From positions 62,001 to 126,000 of the forward strand of contig NZ_CATNVC010000002.1 of NCBI RefSeq assembly GCF_951230135.1: a DNA stretch of 64,000 nucleotides, given 5' to 3'. The notes beneath the pieces are model-generated. The model made no database searches, was not told the DNA's origin, and was given only the letters and a program-made list of their open reading frames with translations. Positions 63,068 to 64,000 of the stretch are shown piece after piece; position 1 is the stretch's first letter; each line of letters starts with the position of its first letter. Both the position numbers and the translations under genes were made by a program. The DNA is from Butyricicoccus sp. Marseille-Q5471 (lineage in GTDB: Bacteria > Bacillota > Clostridia > Oscillospirales > Butyricicoccaceae).

Positions 63068-64000
63068 TTACAGCTCAAGCTTGATGCCCTGCTTGCCCAG
63101 AATATACTGTGCTGCACGCAGCACGGCAAACGCAATCGTAATCAGAACAATGGTGAAGGCCGCCGCTTCGCCCCACTGTCCATTCTGCACCAACACCATG
63201 ATCGAAATGGTACCGACTGTGGTGCGCGGCGCATAAAGGAAAATAACCACTGACAAGCAGGTGACCGAACGCAGGAAGGACAGCACAAAGCCCGACAAAA
63301 ACGGTGCTTTCAGCAACGGCAAGATGATGTCCTTAAAGGACCGGAAGCTGTTCGCACCAAGATTCAGCGCCGCATCCTCCACCGAGTTTCCGATTTGCTG
63401 CAGACCCGCAGTCGCTGCGCTGTAACAGGTCGGAATATTCCAGAACAGCAGCGCGAGCACCATAATTGCAGCCGTGCCGGTCAGCTCGACCGGCTTTTCG
63501 TTAAACGCCATAACAAAGCCGATACCAAGGAAGATGCCCGGAATCGCGCCCGGCAGAATGGCAAGAAAATCCAATAGTTTATTGATGCCAATCTGCTTTT
63601 TCTGCACGATATAGGCGAGAATCATCGCCAGGAAGGACGCACCAAGCGAGGATAGAAAGGCAAATTTAATGGAATTCCAAATCTGCCCGCCCTTGTGGAA
63701 CACGTACTGGAGATTTTTCAGCGTCATCGACCAGTCATACCCCCAAGCCTTGGTGAACGCACCATAGAGCAGCGTACCGTAAACCAGCAGAATAAAGAGG
63801 GAGATAAACATCGTCAAGCCGAACAACGTCCACTTGACCCACTTGGGCAGAGAAAACGGATTGAGCGAAATCTCCTTGCCGGTGATTGTGACGTAGGATC
63901 GACGGCCAACCCAGAAACGGTTGACCAAAAAGATCATCAGCGCGGGCACCAGCAGGGCAACCGCCAACACCGACGCGGTTTTCATATCATACCAACCCGA
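63068..64000 (-). CDS. ABC importer permease (FbpB/PhnU type), partial
   Basis: The frame is open to the right edge, so only the last 310 residues are seen. They hold about seven helices and the EAA loop VEDAALNLGANSFRSFKDIILPLL. The first 50 visible residues (a helix and a basic linker with RRSYVTITGKE) are the junction typical of fused two-domain permeases, so the full protein is probably about 550 residues. It pairs with the ATPase downstream. Confidence 0.85.
   Translation of the reverse strand, partial: SGWYDMKTASVLAVALLVPALMIFLVNRFWVGRRSYVTITGKEISLNPFSLPKWVKWTLFGLTMFISLFILLVYGTLLYGAFTKAWGYDWSMTLKNLQYVFHKGGQIWNSIKFAFLSSLGASFLAMILAYIVQKKQIGINKLLDFLAILPGAIPGIFLGIGFVMAFNEKPVELTGTAAIMVLALLFWNIPTCYSAATAGLQQIGNSVEDAALNLGANSFRSFKDIILPLLKAPFLSGFVLSFLRSVTCLSVVIFLYAPRTTVGTISIMVLVQNGQWGEAAAFTIVLITIAFAVLRAAQYILGKQGIKLEL

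Noticed and set aside
60979-64000. A phosphonate (phn) operon with PhnP
   Set aside because: The ABC type would fit aminoethylphosphonate uptake, but the MBL protein has the ComEC-like INVGYGDA start rather than a PhnP pattern, and no C-P lyase or phosphonatase gene is visible.

Overview
The window looks like a chromosomal stretch of an anaerobic Gram-positive bacterium of the class Clostridia, most likely a gut member of the Oscillospiraceae/Ruminococcaceae type. The grounds are intermediate GC with many GGAGG ribosome binding sites, lipoprotein substrate-binding proteins, YesMN two-component systems, SLH surface proteins, split transketolases, and PTS, TRAP and tripartite tricarboxylate (TTT) carriers side by side. 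This is inference: there is no rRNA or marker gene, and I saw no tRNA gene, CRISPR array, origin or intact prophage.

Layout. 1-826 is the 3' end of a K+/H+ antiporter. 827-3600 is a gene graveyard with decayed pgi and metallophosphoesterase genes. 3601-11311 holds a mannitol-dehydrogenase-family oxidoreductase, a YesN/YesM pair and, convergent with it, a TRAP carrier (dctPQM). 11908-20376 is one long minus-strand operon: GPH sugar symporter, polyol dehydrogenase, split transketolase, SDR, Old-Yellow-Enzyme-type Fe-S flavoprotein and a second Zn alcohol dehydrogenase, with a divergent AraC regulator. 21.8-25.1 kb is a scar: IS3-family remnants flank an alcohol dehydrogenase gene and a decayed partial copy of the 3.6-9.7 kb locus. 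25.1-34 kb carries an AEC carrier, a galactofuranose-type ABC importer (ytfQ-ytfR-ytfT-yjfF) and a second YesN/YesM pair.

34.2-44.8 kb is a regulated sugar or polyol module. A galactitol-type PTS with its own HPr, a 2-hydroxyacid dehydrogenase, a class II aldolase and a small zinc-ribbon membrane protein form one operon. The divergent SorC regulator follows, then a polyol dehydrogenase, then a second split transketolase with a HAD phosphatase and a second class II aldolase. TGTTCAT-type repeats lie on the SorC promoter, and a related sequence lies in the promoter of the second transketolase operon, so the module may be one regulon. 44.8-46.7 kb is again decayed (IS3 remnant, SLH surface-protein remnant).

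46.7-51.8 kb is a TTT carrier operon (lacI - MBL hydrolase - tctC - tctB - tctA) with well-formed operators. 52.2-59.7 kb is a MacAB-like efflux operon with an SLH protein and an OmpR/kinase pair whose kinase has an in-frame amber stop. 60.1-64 kb is an operon of a PfkB kinase (frameshifted), a second ComEC-like MBL hydrolase and an FbpC/PotA-type ABC importer that runs off the right edge.

Taken together the window is a sugar, sugar-acid and polyol uptake island with at least six transport systems, four medium-chain dehydrogenases and two split transketolases. It is also eroding, with several single-base lesions in otherwise intact genes. The strongest candidates for undescribed biology are the SorC/PTS/transketolase module, the OYE-plus-transketolase operon, and the repeated pairing of a free-standing ComEC-like MBL hydrolase with a small-molecule importer.
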